Origin: an uncultured Prevotella sp.
Lineage (GTDB): Bacteria; Bacteroidota; Bacteroidia; Bacteroidales; Bacteroidaceae
Length of the DNA: 31,812 nucleotides
NCBI GenBank assembly: GCA_900554545.1
Contig: USHW01000025.1
Span: forward strand, 1 to 31,812
Reading direction: 5' to 3'
Both the position numbers and the translations under genes were made by a program. The stretch's first letter is position 1, and every line of letters starts with the position of its first letter. Shown piece after piece: positions 8,957-16,776 of this stretch. The notes under the pieces were generated by a model. That model searched no databases, had not been told where the DNA came from, and saw only the letters and a program-made list of their open reading frames with translations.

Positions 8957-8993
8957 CAAAAAGCCCCTGCTCCAAACAAGTCGGAGCAGGGGC
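8957..8993 (-). terminator. Intrinsic terminator of pckA
   Basis: An 11-bp GC-rich perfect stem (8963-8973 with 8983-8993) with a 9-nt loop is followed on the minus strand by TTTTTGTTG. It begins 28 bp after the pckA stop. Confidence 0.88.
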
Positions 8994-9021
8994 ATGTATT
9001 GGTTATAAGCACAACGGCTTA

Positions 9022-10626
9022 TTAGAGTTTCGGTCCGGCAGCCACGAGAGCCTTGCCAGCCTCGTTGCTTTCATACTTCTTGAAGTTCTTGATGAAGCGT
9101 CCGGCCAAGTCTTTCGCCTTCTCTTCCCACTGTGCAGCGTCAGCGTAAGTGTCGCGCGGGTCGAGGATGTTCGGGTCAACGCCTTCGAGCTGTGTCGGAA
9201 CAACGAAGTTGAAGTAAGGAATAGTCTTCGTCGGAGCAGCGTCGATTGAGTGGTTCAGGATGGCGTCGATGATGCCGCGAGTGTCGCGGATAGAGATACG
9301 CTTGCCTGTTCCGTTCCATCCGGTGTTCACCAAGTAAGCCTTTGCACCGCTCTTCTCCATCTTCTTTACAAGCTCCTCAGCATACTTTGTAGGATGCAGC
9401 TCGAGGAATGCCTGGCCGAAGCAAGCCGAGAATGTAGGAGTAGGCTCGGTGATGCCGCGCTCTGTTCCTGCCAGCTTGGCTGTGAAGCCAGAGAGGAAGT
9501 AGTACTTCGTCTGCTCGGGGTCGAGGATTGACACGGGAGGAAGTACGCCGAATGCGTCTGCAGAAAGGAAGATTACCTGCTTTGCAGCCGGTGCGTGGCT
9601 GATGGGCTTAACGATGTTGTTGATGTGGTAAATCGGGTAAGATACACGGGTGTTCTCCGTTGTGCTCTTGTCGTTGAAGTCGATTTTGCCGTTAGCGTCA
9701 ACAGTTACGTTCTCCAGCAGGGCGTCACGCTTGATTGCGTTGTAGATGTCCGGCTCGCTCTCCTTGTCGAGGTTGATAACCTTTGCGTAGCAGCCGCCCT
9801 CGAAGTTGAACACGCCGTTGTCGTCCCATCCGTGCTCGTCATCTCCGATGAGGAGACGCTTCGGGTCAGTAGAAAGAGTTGTCTTACCTGTACCAGACAG
9901 ACCGAAGAAGATAGCTGTGTTCTCGCCGTTCATGTCGCAGTTTGCAGAGCAGTGCATAGAAGCGATGCCCTTAAGCGGCAAAAAGTAGTTCATCATTGAG
10001 AACATACCCTTCTTCATCTCGCCGCCGTACCATGTGTTGATGATAACCTGCTCCTTAGAAGTTACGTTGAACACAACTGCAGTCTCAGAGTTGAAGCCGA
10101 GTTCCTTCCAGTTCTCAACCTTTGCCTTTGATGCGTTGTAAACAACGAAGTCAGGCTCGAAGTCAGCCAGTTCCTCCTCTGTCGGGCGGATAAACATGTT
10201 CTTAACGAAGTGAGCCTGCCAAGCAACCTCCATGATGAAGCGCACTGCCATGCGGGTGTCCTTGTTTGCACCGCAGAAGCCGTCAATAACATAAAGCTTC
10301 TTACCTGAAAGTTCCTTCTGTGCTATTTCCTTTACGGCAGCCCAAGCCTCCTGTGAAGCGGGCTTGTTGTCGTTCTTATATTCGTCGGTAGTCCACCATA
10401 CGGTGTCCTTTGAAGTCTCGTCCATCACGATGAACTTGTCCTTAGGCGAACGTCCGGTGTAAACGCCGGTCATCACGTTAACCGCGCCAAGTTCTGTCAC
10501 CTGGCCCTTGTCATAACCTGTAAGGCCTTCTTTTGTTTCCTCTTCAAACAATACCTCGTAAGACGGATTGTGAAGTATCTCCTTCACGTCTTTGATACCG
10601 TACTTGCTTAAATCTAAATTTGCCAT
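9022..10626 (-). CDS. pckA: Phosphoenolpyruvate carboxykinase (ATP)
   Basis: Interconverts oxaloacetate plus ATP with phosphoenolpyruvate, ADP and CO2. In fermentative Bacteroidales it often runs toward CO2 fixation in the succinate pathway; that direction is family knowledge, not visible here. The 534 residues are full length for the ATP-dependent class. Visible are YTGRSPKDKF, the substrate-binding FCGANKDTRMAVR, the kinase-1a P-loop GLSGTGKTTLS (about residues 245-255), IGDDEHGWD and the adenine-site region NTGWNGTGKRIS. It is a single gene with its own promoter and terminator. Many frequent codons and a strong promoter suggest high expression. Confidence 0.98.
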   Translation of the reverse strand: MANLDLSKYGIKDVKEILHNPSYEVLFEEETKEGLTGYDKGQVTELGAVNVMTGVYTGRSPKDKFIVMDETSKDTVWWTTDEYKNDNKPASQEAWAAVKEIAQKELSGKKLYVIDGFCGANKDTRMAVRFIMEVAWQAHFVKNMFIRPTEEELADFEPDFVVYNASKAKVENWKELGFNSETAVVFNVTSKEQVIINTWYGGEMKKGMFSMMNYFLPLKGIASMHCSANCDMNGENTAIFFGLSGTGKTTLSTDPKRLLIGDDEHGWDDNGVFNFEGGCYAKVINLDKESEPDIYNAIKRDALLENVTVDANGKIDFNDKSTTENTRVSYPIYHINNIVKPISHAPAAKQVIFLSADAFGVLPPVSILDPEQTKYYFLSGFTAKLAGTERGITEPTPTFSACFGQAFLELHPTKYAEELVKKMEKSGAKAYLVNTGWNGTGKRISIRDTRGIIDAILNHSIDAAPTKTIPYFNFVVPTQLEGVDPNILDPRDTYADAAQWEEKAKDLAGRFIKNFKKYESNEAGKALVAAGPKL

Positions 10627-10686
10627 TTTAATGAAGTATTAAAAAGTGATTTATCCGTATTCCTGCATGGTCTCTCAAACCGTGTG

Positions 10687-10717
10687 CAAAGGTACTACTT
10701 TTTAATATAACGGCAAA
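10687..10717 (-). promoter_or_regulatory. pckA promoter
   Basis: On the minus strand TTTG (10714-10717) is followed after 19 bp by TACCTTTG (10687-10694), a near-perfect Bacteroidetes sigma-ABfr promoter. The implied leader is about 55 nt. The rest of 10718-10914 holds no gene that I can see. Confidence 0.82.
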
Positions 10718-10914
10718 CGACAACATGTGTAAAAAAGCCAATCATCAGTCGTTTTTAGGTTAAAGTATTGAAAATTTAAACTCCCCGAAGTACTTTTGCA
10801 ACTTTCACTTTGCAAAAAACAGGAGATGTCTCTCTTTACAAAATTGCCTTAAACAAAAATTCCCCGTTGGCAGAATTAAATCAGAGTTTATTTAACTCTG
10901 CCTATGGAACATAA

Positions 10915-11625
10915 TTACAGATTAAGACAATAACCTAATGTAAAGATTATATTAGAATTTCTGACACTACTACCGACATATTTATAGACCTTTCTTAGCC
11001 CGACGTTGTACCGTCCCTCAAATACAAAATGCTTGTATTCATAAGACACGCCAATGGGAATACTTAAGTCAAACCGTTCAAAAAGCGACGTTGAAGTGCT
11101 TTCAACACGCTCCGAACGGCTTTCGTCAAATACCCATCCGTCACCATCGTTGTTATAATATTCATTGGTGTTTGACGTCCTTCCTTTAACCAACCAGCCA
11201 AACTGTACACCTGCTTTCAATTGAAAGCTCGACCTTCCTATATACATCGACAACAACAATGGAAGTTTAAGATAATGCAAATCGGAAGACATGTCTTTCA
11301 CGACCCACCGTTCTGTTTCAGTCTCCATGGTTGTATCTGAATACTTTGAGCCTTCAAGACTGTACAACAAGCCGCTTATAATTCCGAATGTAGGACTAAA
11401 CTGATACTGCGCTTCCAAGCCCAATACACAGCCAAACTTGTATTTAGGATTTGAGCTTAGCCCCGTCGCCTCATCTATGATTATATCGCCTGTCAACTTA
11501 GACAAATTGACACCTAAGCGTGGATACAGAGCTACAGTGCCTGGTTCTTGCCGGGCAAAAGACATTGCAGACAAGCCAACAACAACTAATGTCAGCACAA
11601 TTCTTTTCACTAAAGAGCCATACAT
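10915..11625 (-). CDS. Porin-family outer-membrane beta-barrel protein (PorT-like)
   Basis: A 236-residue secreted protein. The signal peptide covers about residues 1-25 (MYGSLVKRIVLTLVVVGLSAMSFA). The rest reads as an amphipathic barrel: VALYPRLGVNLSKLTGDI, YKFGCVLGLEAQYQF, FGIISGLLYSLEGSKY, LKLPLLLSMYIG, FQLKAGVQFGWLVKG, ending IIFTLGYCLNL. This fits the 'outer membrane protein beta-barrel' (PorT-like) group; ligand and role are unknown. It stands alone with its own promoter, diverging from upp. Its AT content is a little higher than its neighbours' and it encodes many Ser/Asn/Tyr in presumed loops. Confidence 0.78.
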   Translation of the reverse strand: MYGSLVKRIVLTLVVVGLSAMSFARQEPGTVALYPRLGVNLSKLTGDIIIDEATGLSSNPKYKFGCVLGLEAQYQFSPTFGIISGLLYSLEGSKYSDTTMETETERWVVKDMSSDLHYLKLPLLLSMYIGRSSFQLKAGVQFGWLVKGRTSNTNEYYNNDGDGWVFDESRSERVESTSTSLFERFDLSIPIGVSYEYKHFVFEGRYNVGLRKVYKYVGSSVRNSNIIFTLGYCLNL

Positions 11626-11653
11626 ACCTAAAAAGTCCTTTTATTTAGTTAGG

Positions 11654-11685
11654 CAAAGATAGGATATTTGGTGTTCCGAACCAAA
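11654..11685 (-). promoter_or_regulatory. Promoter of the porin-like gene
   Basis: The minus strand has TTTG (11682-11685), a 20-bp spacer, then TATCTTTG (11654-11661). This predicts a leader of roughly 25 nt before the ATG at 11625. Confidence 0.7.
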
Positions 11686-11780
11686 TTTCATCACAAAAAA
11701 TAAAAAACTTCAAGTCTTTACAATTATTCCCGGAAAAGCCTTGGAACAAAGACAAAAACATCTGTTTCACCGATAAACGC

Positions 11781-11811
11781 TTGCAATATATGCTACTTTG
11801 CACTAACTTTG
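11781..11811 (+). promoter_or_regulatory. upp promoter
   Basis: TTGC (11781-11784), 19 bp, then TAACTTTG (11804-11811). This fits the Bacteroidetes pattern with a weak -33 box and gives a leader of about 20 nt to the ATG at 11837. An out-of-frame ATG at 11826 was not chosen. Confidence 0.6.
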
Positions 11812-11836
11812 CAGACAGAAACAATATGCAACAGAC

Positions 11837-12496
11837 ATGCAGATTATCGACCTTAGCAACGAAAACTCCATCATCGGGCAGTACATGGCCGAGATGAGGG
11901 ACAAGAACTACCAGCAGAACCGCCTGCTGTTCCGCAACAACATCACGCGAGTAGGAGAAATGATGGCCTACGAAATCAGCAAGACTCTCACTTATGAACC
12001 GCGCGACGTGCAGACGCCTCTCGGCGTTTCAACCGTCAACGTGCCTGCCGACAAGGTGATACTTGCCACCATCTTCCGCGCCGGACTGCCCTTCCACAAC
12101 GGCTTCCTCAACGTATTCGACCATGCAGGCAACGCCTTCGTGAGCGCATACCGCGAATACACTAACAACGAGCACACGCAGGTGGGCATACACGTGGAAT
12201 ACCTCGCCACGCCAAGCGTAGAGGGAAAGACGCTCATCATAGCCGACCCGATGCTGGCAACAGGCGGCTCGATGGAGCTTGGCTACAAGGCTTTCCTCAC
12301 CAAGGGCACGCCCAAGCGCATACACGTGGCCTGCGTCATAGCGTCGCCCGAGGGCATAGAGCACGTCAAAAACACGTTCCCCGACGACAAAACCACCGTT
12401 TGGTGCGCCGCAATAGACCCCGGAATGAACGAGCACAAGTACATTGTGCCGGGCTTCGGCGACGCCGGCGACCTGTGCTATGGAGACAAAGTATAA
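11837..12496 (+). CDS. upp: Uracil phosphoribosyltransferase
   Basis: Salvages uracil to UMP using PRPP. The 219 residues belong to the Bacteroidetes form. The PRPP-binding loop is LIIADPMLATGGSM (about 133-146), the flexible/substrate region is LATIFRAGLPFHNGF (about 76-90), and the C-terminal uracil-site segment is PGFGDAGDLCYG. The ATG at 11837 gives the conserved start MQIIDLSNENS. It is monocistronic with its own promoter, and is followed by a repeat-rich 533-bp gap rather than a simple terminator. Confidence 0.96.
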   Translation: MQIIDLSNENSIIGQYMAEMRDKNYQQNRLLFRNNITRVGEMMAYEISKTLTYEPRDVQTPLGVSTVNVPADKVILATIFRAGLPFHNGFLNVFDHAGNAFVSAYREYTNNEHTQVGIHVEYLATPSVEGKTLIIADPMLATGGSMELGYKAFLTKGTPKRIHVACVIASPEGIEHVKNTFPDDKTTVWCAAIDPGMNEHKYIVPGFGDAGDLCYGDKV

Positions 12497-12598
12497 GTTA
12501 GGGAGTGAAGAGTGAAGAATTAGCTGCCAAATGCCGGCTGCAAATCAACACGGACTTAAAAAACGTAAGTTCAGTATATGGTCAATACCTCCACATGT

Positions 12599-12728
12599 CC
12601 GTGCGGATTTGCAATCCGCACCTATAACTATTGTAATGGCGGATTTACAATCCGCCGCCAATGTTTAAGCCTGTTTTGTACGGGATTACAAATCCCGGTT
12701 GCACCTTACGCGGATTGCAAATCCGCGC
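12599..12728. repeat. Cluster of four GCGGATTTGCAATCCGC-type palindromes
   Basis: Four short palindromes follow one another downstream of upp: GTGCGGATTTGCAATCCGCAC (about 12600-12620; 21 nt with 10-nt arms, cited as two halves GTGCGGATTT and GCAATCCGCAC), GGCGGATTTACAATCCGCC (about 12638-12656), CGGGATTACAAATCCCG (about 12680-12696) and GCGGATTGCAAATCCGC (about 12711-12727). Arm changes are matched on both sides (GCGGAT/ATCCGC versus CGGGAT/ATCCCG), so the ability to pair is kept. Confidence 0.65.
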
Positions 12729-12744
12729 GGACGGTGAACAGGTA

Positions 12745-12781
12745 ATCAAGCCCCTCCCTTCGGGAGGGCTGGGGTGGGTCT
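12745..12781 (+). repeat. C-rich hairpin module, single copy
   Basis: AATCAAGC, then the hairpin CCCTCCCTTCGGGAGGG (7-bp stem), then CTGGGGTGGGT. This is the same module that forms the arms of the larger elements near 16.4, 25, 28.5 and 31.7 kb. Confidence 0.75.
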
Positions 12782-12810
12782 GTTCTTAATTAAGAATGAA
12801 AAATTAAAAA

Positions 12811-12870
12811 ATGGATAATTATGATTACCTTTGAGGCTGCCTATTAGCAAAGGTAATCATAATTATCCAT
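12811..12870. repeat. 23-bp perfect inverted repeat with 14-nt loop
   Basis: Arms 12811-12833 and 12848-12870 are exact reverse complements (core ATGGATAATTATGATTACC). It lies between the convergent upp and esterase genes and could act as a bidirectional, AT-rich terminator. The GATTACYTTTGC core recurs in the inverted repeat at 16671-16776. Confidence 0.75.
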
Positions 12871-12892
12871 CATCCATTCTCAACTCTCAATT

Positions 12893-12977
12893 CAAAAGGT
12901 CACCTTTTGCAATGTAAAAGGTGACCTTTTGCAACGCGAAAGGCCGCATTTCGCAATGCAAAACACGGCCTTTTACA
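12893..12977. repeat. 22-bp-period hairpin array, locus 1 (four units)
   Basis: Four 15-nt cores separated by 7-nt linkers such as GCAATGT. Unit 1 AAAAGGTCACCTTTT is the reverse complement of unit 2 AAAAGGTGACCTTTT; units 3 and 4 (GAAAGGCCGCATTTC, AAAACACGGCCTTTT) pair imperfectly. It lies between convergent upp and the esterase. Confidence 0.75.
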
Positions 12978-13029
12978 AACAGTTGATTATCAAAGCGTTG
13001 CGTAGCTGTACGCCAACGGCTGCGCCAAA

Positions 13030-14439
13030 TCACTTGTCGTCCCAGTTATCCGTTCTAAACGAGGACGCCGGCAGACCTGCATAGTTGAACAGGTTGCAGT
13101 CGGTATAGTCTTTGAAACAGAACCTTACGGCCACAGGCTGCGCAACCTCGTCGCTCCAAACGATGACTTTCTTCGGGTCGTTGCTTATCCTCGCCTTCGC
13201 CGGATGGAACACCCTGTCGGCACCGGCAATCTCGAAGCCGCGTATGTCTTGCCTGTAAGACGTTACTCCGCGGCCGGTGCTCTTGAACGTGACGGTGGCC
13301 TCCTTGCCTTCTATTTTCATTTCCTGGAACATCGGCCCGGTAACGGGAAAGCCCTTCATGCCGTATGTCAGCCCCAACGCAAGGTATGCGAAGCGGTCGC
13401 CCACCTCTTCTTTCTTCATCGGGTGGATGGTGTTCGGATAGCCCACGTCGGTCAATATTGCCATGCCGGAGTTTGGAATCAGGTCAAGACACTTCGTCTG
13501 CGCCTCGCGCAGGTATGCCGAGTTATTGCCCTTTCCCTCGCCCCTGCCATAATTATATGGTGCTATCTGGGCATAGTAGAACGGGAACTCGCCCTGTCCC
13601 CACTTCTGTCTCCAGTCGGCAACCATGGCCGGCAGCAGCCGGGTGTACAGGTCGGGATAGTCAACATTGGCCTCGCCCTGATACCAAAGGCAGCCGCGTA
13701 TGCCGTAACCTACGACAGGCGCAAGCATGCCGTTGTACAGGATGTACTCGTTCTGCACCTCCTCGATGTCCTTGAACGGCGCCACGCCCTCGGCGCTCAT
13801 CCACGCCTCGACGCGCGAACCGCCGTAAGCCGTGTGTATGATGCCCACCGGCACGCCCAGCACTTGCCTGATTTTGCGCGCAAAGTAATAGCCTGCCGCC
13901 GTGAAGTGGGGCGTGTTTTCAGACGATGCGGCCTTCCATTCGCCGGTGCATTCGGCCAGCGGTTTCGAGTCCATTTTTTGCCCTACGGTGAACATGCGGA
14001 TGTTGTCGTCGGTCGAAGTAACCACCGCGTCGAGCGCGCCTATTACCGGGTCGTTGTAGCTTCCGTCGATTGTCATGTTCATGTTCGACAGCCCGGAGCA
14101 CACCCAAACCTCGCCTATCAGCACGTTGTTTATGGTTACCGTCTCGCCGTCGCTTATCCCGATGCTGTACGGACCGCCGTAACGCGGAGTCTCCACCATG
14201 GCCTTCCACTTGCCGTCAGAGCCTATGGCGGCGGTGTATTCCTCGCCGTTCCACGACGTCTTTACCGTTACCTGTCCTTGTTTTCTGTCGCTTTCGCCCC
14301 ATACGGGGACTGTTCCGAGCTGCTGCATCACCATTCCGTCAGAGAATATCGCAGGCAGCTTGACCTTCGCCGAAGCGTCGCCGCAAGTGCCTGCGAAGCA
14401 AAGCAGGCACGCGGCGGCTAAAAAAGAAGAGATTTTCAT
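13030..14439 (-). CDS. Sialate O-acetylesterase-like SGNH esterase
   Basis: Predicted secreted carbohydrate esterase removing acetyl groups from sialic acid or plant/host glycans. The 469 residues start with a signal peptide (about 1-24), then a beta-sandwich domain (PAIFSDGMVMQQ, VPVWGES, about 25-105). The SGNH core follows, with nucleophile Ser118 in CSGLSNM, block G/N residues in WYQGEANV (about 252-259), and the catalytic Asp331/His339 pair in TDVGYPNTIHP. Block I usually reads GQSNM; here Gln is Leu. The ATG at 14439 puts the signal peptide at the N-terminus. With the GH71/99-like gene upstream it may form a small glycan-degradation locus, but no SusC/SusD pair is nearby. Substrate is unproven. 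Confidence 0.88.
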   Translation of the reverse strand: MKISSFLAAACLLCFAGTCGDASAKVKLPAIFSDGMVMQQLGTVPVWGESDRKQGQVTVKTSWNGEEYTAAIGSDGKWKAMVETPRYGGPYSIGISDGETVTINNVLIGEVWVCSGLSNMNMTIDGSYNDPVIGALDAVVTSTDDNIRMFTVGQKMDSKPLAECTGEWKAASSENTPHFTAAGYYFARKIRQVLGVPVGIIHTAYGGSRVEAWMSAEGVAPFKDIEEVQNEYILYNGMLAPVVGYGIRGCLWYQGEANVDYPDLYTRLLPAMVADWRQKWGQGEFPFYYAQIAPYNYGRGEGKGNNSAYLREAQTKCLDLIPNSGMAILTDVGYPNTIHPMKKEEVGDRFAYLALGLTYGMKGFPVTGPMFQEMKIEGKEATVTFKSTGRGVTSYRQDIRGFEIAGADRVFHPAKARISNDPKKVIVWSDEVAQPVAVRFCFKDYTDCNLFNYAGLPASSFRTDNWDDK

Positions 14440-14651
14440 GGTTGTTGATATGTTCGGTTTTTTATTCAAGAAGTTAGAGAAGTCATAGGAGTTAAAGAAG
14501 TTACAGCCAATAGCTTTAAGCCTGCCAGCAAGGCATTTGGCTTTAACTTCTCAGCAAGCGAAGCGCAGAGAATACTTACACAACATGAATTTGATACAAG
14601 AAAAATCCTCCTTTTTTAAAAAAGGACTTATAGAGTTTTGCATTTCAAAAA

Positions 14652-14771
14652 GTCGGTTGGTATCTGTCATTCCGCGCTTCGACGCGGAATCCAGTGATAG
14701 CAGCCAGACTTTTCTTTTGCTTTTAGTACTGGATTCCGCGTCGAAGCGCGGAATGACAGATACCAACTGAC
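14652..14771. repeat. Long hairpin with 40-bp perfect stem (MITE-like)
   Basis: Arms 14656-14695 and 14728-14767 are perfectly complementary, and pairing continues to 14652/14771 with one G-T pair. The loop is 32 nt. Each arm contains the nested palindrome CCGCGCTTCGACGCGG inside GTCATTCC...GGAATCC. It lies in the 441-bp gap between the GH71/99-like gene and the esterase; the remaining gap sequence is AT-rich without a credible gene. Confidence 0.88.
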
Positions 14772-14880
14772 CGCTTGAAGTAGGATTACTACCACATTCC
14801 CTTATACAGGATTCACGTTTCATAACGCTTTTAACTTCCACAATCATTTTCCTTTTTAATTTACTCCATACATATAGAAG

Positions 14881-16197
14881 CTACTTCCCGGCCTCCGCCA
14901 TGTTCCTTGCCGGCATGTCGAGGCTCAGCGGAGCCTCCCTGCGCAGCATGCGCGCGGCCTCGCCCGTGAGCCAAAGGTAATGGTCGGAGGGCTTGCCGTC
15001 CATGTCGATGAACTTGGCCTTGTCGCTTACCGGAGGGTTGTCGGTACACTTGAAGATGGCCGTGCCCTCGTCAATCTCGTCGAACATGGCAACGTATATC
15101 ATCTCCGCGCCTGCAAGCATGGCCGTTGACAGCTGCTGCCAGTAGAAGCGTCCGCCTTGCCGTGGGATGCTGCCCACGGGCTTAACGTCGTCCGGGAACT
15201 CCCTCTTGCTTAGGTTGTGCCAGCTGAAACCGGGAGTTACCGCCGGTACGTAGGCCACTCCGTTGTCATTGTACCAGCGCAGGTCGCCTATTATAATGTC
15301 GCGGTAGCGGTTCATGTCGTTGTGCAACAGCGGCGAGAAACGCTGTATGGTCCACGGCAACACGAGGTCGGCCTGCTTTATAAGCGTGTGCAGGTAAGGG
15401 TCGTGTACGCAGTCGGCTTCAAGCGTGCGCCAGAACGTCGGCACGCCGAGCATCACCGCGCAGCCGCCATATTCGGGGTCGTTCTTCAGGAAATCGATGA
15501 GCCTTTCCAAGCCGATGTTGCGTATGTTGTACGGCCTGTCGGGAAAACCCACGCCCCATATCGCCACCACGGGCTTGCCGTTGTGGTGCAGGTAGGTGTT
15601 GCGTCCCTCGGGGTTTGTCACGTGCATCTCGTCTACAAGGCGTTTCCAGTCGGCTATGACAGACGAGCAGTCCTCGCCGTTGCCTTTCAGTCCCGACAGG
15701 TCATACATAACGGCGATGGCCCTGTCATACTTCTGTGCGGCATCAAGCGCATAGCCGAGTATCTTGTCCGGCGCGCCGCCTTTGCTTTCGGGACGTGTAT
15801 AATCGAAGAAACGCTGCATGAAAACACCGTCAAGTCCGTATTCGGCCATCCACTTGAAGTGCAGGTCTACGGTTGACTTGTCGGCCGAGCTGAACACTCG
15901 CGCCGGGCTGCCGTCGGCGTGTTTGAACGTCGTCTCGTAAGTCTTTTCATACTCGCTCACGTCCGGCCACGCGTCAACGGTGCAGTGGTCTTCGTCAAAA
16001 TCCTTGCCCACGCCGTAGTGACCGAAGCCTTGCCCCGTGCCGTCTTGCGGTCCGCGGAACCACCCTTGGTAACCGGCCATAATCAGTCCCTTGTATTCAG
16101 GGTATGAAGTCTGCTGCGCGTGCTTCGTGGCTGCCTGCGAACTGATGCCCACCGAGAGGCATACCGCCGCAATAATAGTCTTTATCCTCATTGTCAT
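14881..16197 (-). CDS. Glycoside hydrolase family 71/99-like protein
   Basis: A 438-residue secreted protein (signal peptide about 1-23, MTMRIKTIIAAVCLSVGISSQA cited as MTMRIKTIIAAVCL plus SVGISSQA). After it comes a TIM-barrel-like chain: YKGLIMAGYQGWFRGP, FKWMAEYGLDGVFMQRFF, AIAVMYDLSG, KPVVAIWGVGF, and near the end MIYVAMFDEIDEGTAIFK. The last motif resembles the EWHEGT motif holding the catalytic glutamates of GH99 enzymes, so Glu residues in DEIDEG are the candidate active site. Bacteroidetes relatives are annotated GH71/99-like or 'xylosidase/arabinosidase'. Start could also be the ATG at 16191. Neighbouring esterase suggests action on an acetylated glycan; the substrate is not readable from sequence. 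Confidence 0.82.
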   Translation of the reverse strand: MTMRIKTIIAAVCLSVGISSQAATKHAQQTSYPEYKGLIMAGYQGWFRGPQDGTGQGFGHYGVGKDFDEDHCTVDAWPDVSEYEKTYETTFKHADGSPARVFSSADKSTVDLHFKWMAEYGLDGVFMQRFFDYTRPESKGGAPDKILGYALDAAQKYDRAIAVMYDLSGLKGNGEDCSSVIADWKRLVDEMHVTNPEGRNTYLHHNGKPVVAIWGVGFPDRPYNIRNIGLERLIDFLKNDPEYGGCAVMLGVPTFWRTLEADCVHDPYLHTLIKQADLVLPWTIQRFSPLLHNDMNRYRDIIIGDLRWYNDNGVAYVPAVTPGFSWHNLSKREFPDDVKPVGSIPRQGGRFYWQQLSTAMLAGAEMIYVAMFDEIDEGTAIFKCTDNPPVSDKAKFIDMDGKPSDHYLWLTGEAARMLRREAPLSLDMPARNMAEAGK

Positions 16198-16410
16198 GTA
16201 ATATTGCTTGCTTATTGTTTTTCATGAAACGCCGCAATTGCCTGCGGTTTACGGAGCACAAAGGTACGGCCCGACGATAAAAAACCGCTAAAATAACGGA
16301 TAACCGACGATTAAAAATCAATTAAATTGACACCGCCCGTGAAATTAACCGTTTTAATCTGTTTCACGGCGGAATGGCAGCGAGGAAGAACCGACCACAG
16401 CCTTAACCAA

Positions 16411-16566
16411 GACCCACCCCAGCCCTCCCGAAGGGAGGGAGCTTGATTAGCTGTATTCCGTCGATGCCGATTTGCTATCCGCGCATGGCTGAATGGGAAA
16501 AAGGTAATCAAACTCCCTCCCTTCGGGAGGGCTGGGGTGGGTGTTTGTTAGGGCTGGGGGGGGTGT
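16411..16566. repeat. Small element with C-rich hairpin terminal inverted repeats
   Basis: The left arm at about 16411-16449 (ACCCACCCCAGCCCTCCCG... with hairpin then GCTTGATTA) is matched in reverse complement by the right arm at about 16503-16544; both are about 38 nt and nearly identical. About 55 nt lie between. A degenerate third piece (GGGCTGGGG) follows to 16566. Confidence 0.75.
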
Positions 16567-16568
16567 TT

Positions 16569-16650
16569 AATTGATGGTCTTTTGCCTTCCAAAAGGCCAC
16601 CTTTTACACGCTAAAAGGCCGTCTTTCGCAATGCAAAAGACGGCCTTTTG
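16569..16650. repeat. 22-bp-period hairpin array, locus 2
   Basis: Cores AAAAGGCCACCTTTT, AAAAGGCCGTCTTTC and AAAAGACGGCCTTTT start at 16591 and follow a 22-bp period, preceded by a degenerate unit (GATGGTCTTTTGCC). The second and third cores pair; the first pairs with the degenerate unit through G-T changes. Confidence 0.72.
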
Positions 16651-16670
16651 TAAGTCGTTGAAAATCAATA

Positions 16671-16776
16671 TAATTGAGAATGGAGAGTTGAGGATTGAGA
16701 ATTATGATTACTTTTGCCAATTATCAGCTTTCAAGTGTAATCACAATTCTCCATCCTCAACTCTCCATTCTCAATT
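16671..16776. repeat. 41-bp AT-rich inverted repeat overlapping the ispG stop
   Basis: Arms 16671-16711 and 16736-16776 match at 39 of 41 positions. The right arm includes the last ispG codons and stop (16771-16773), so the end of the gene is encoded by the repeat. It may act as the ispG 3' stabiliser or terminator. Confidence 0.78.

Noticed and set aside
12680..12700. T-arm-like sequence suggesting a tRNA
   Set aside because: Only a short palindrome; no acceptor stem, D-arm or anticodon arm around it.
12893..12977. CRISPR-like spacing of the 22-bp arrays
   Set aside because: The 'spacers' would be only seven bases and similar to each other, the units alternate orientation, and no cas gene is present.
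13204..14421. Plus-strand reading frame of 405 codons opposite the esterase
   Set aside because: A shadow of the esterase gene; rich in R, H and V without any motif.
14551..14847. Minus-strand frame of 98 codons across the 40-bp stem
   Set aside because: Its repeated peptide (LVSVIPRFDAESS and a second copy) comes only from the two arms of the inverted repeat.
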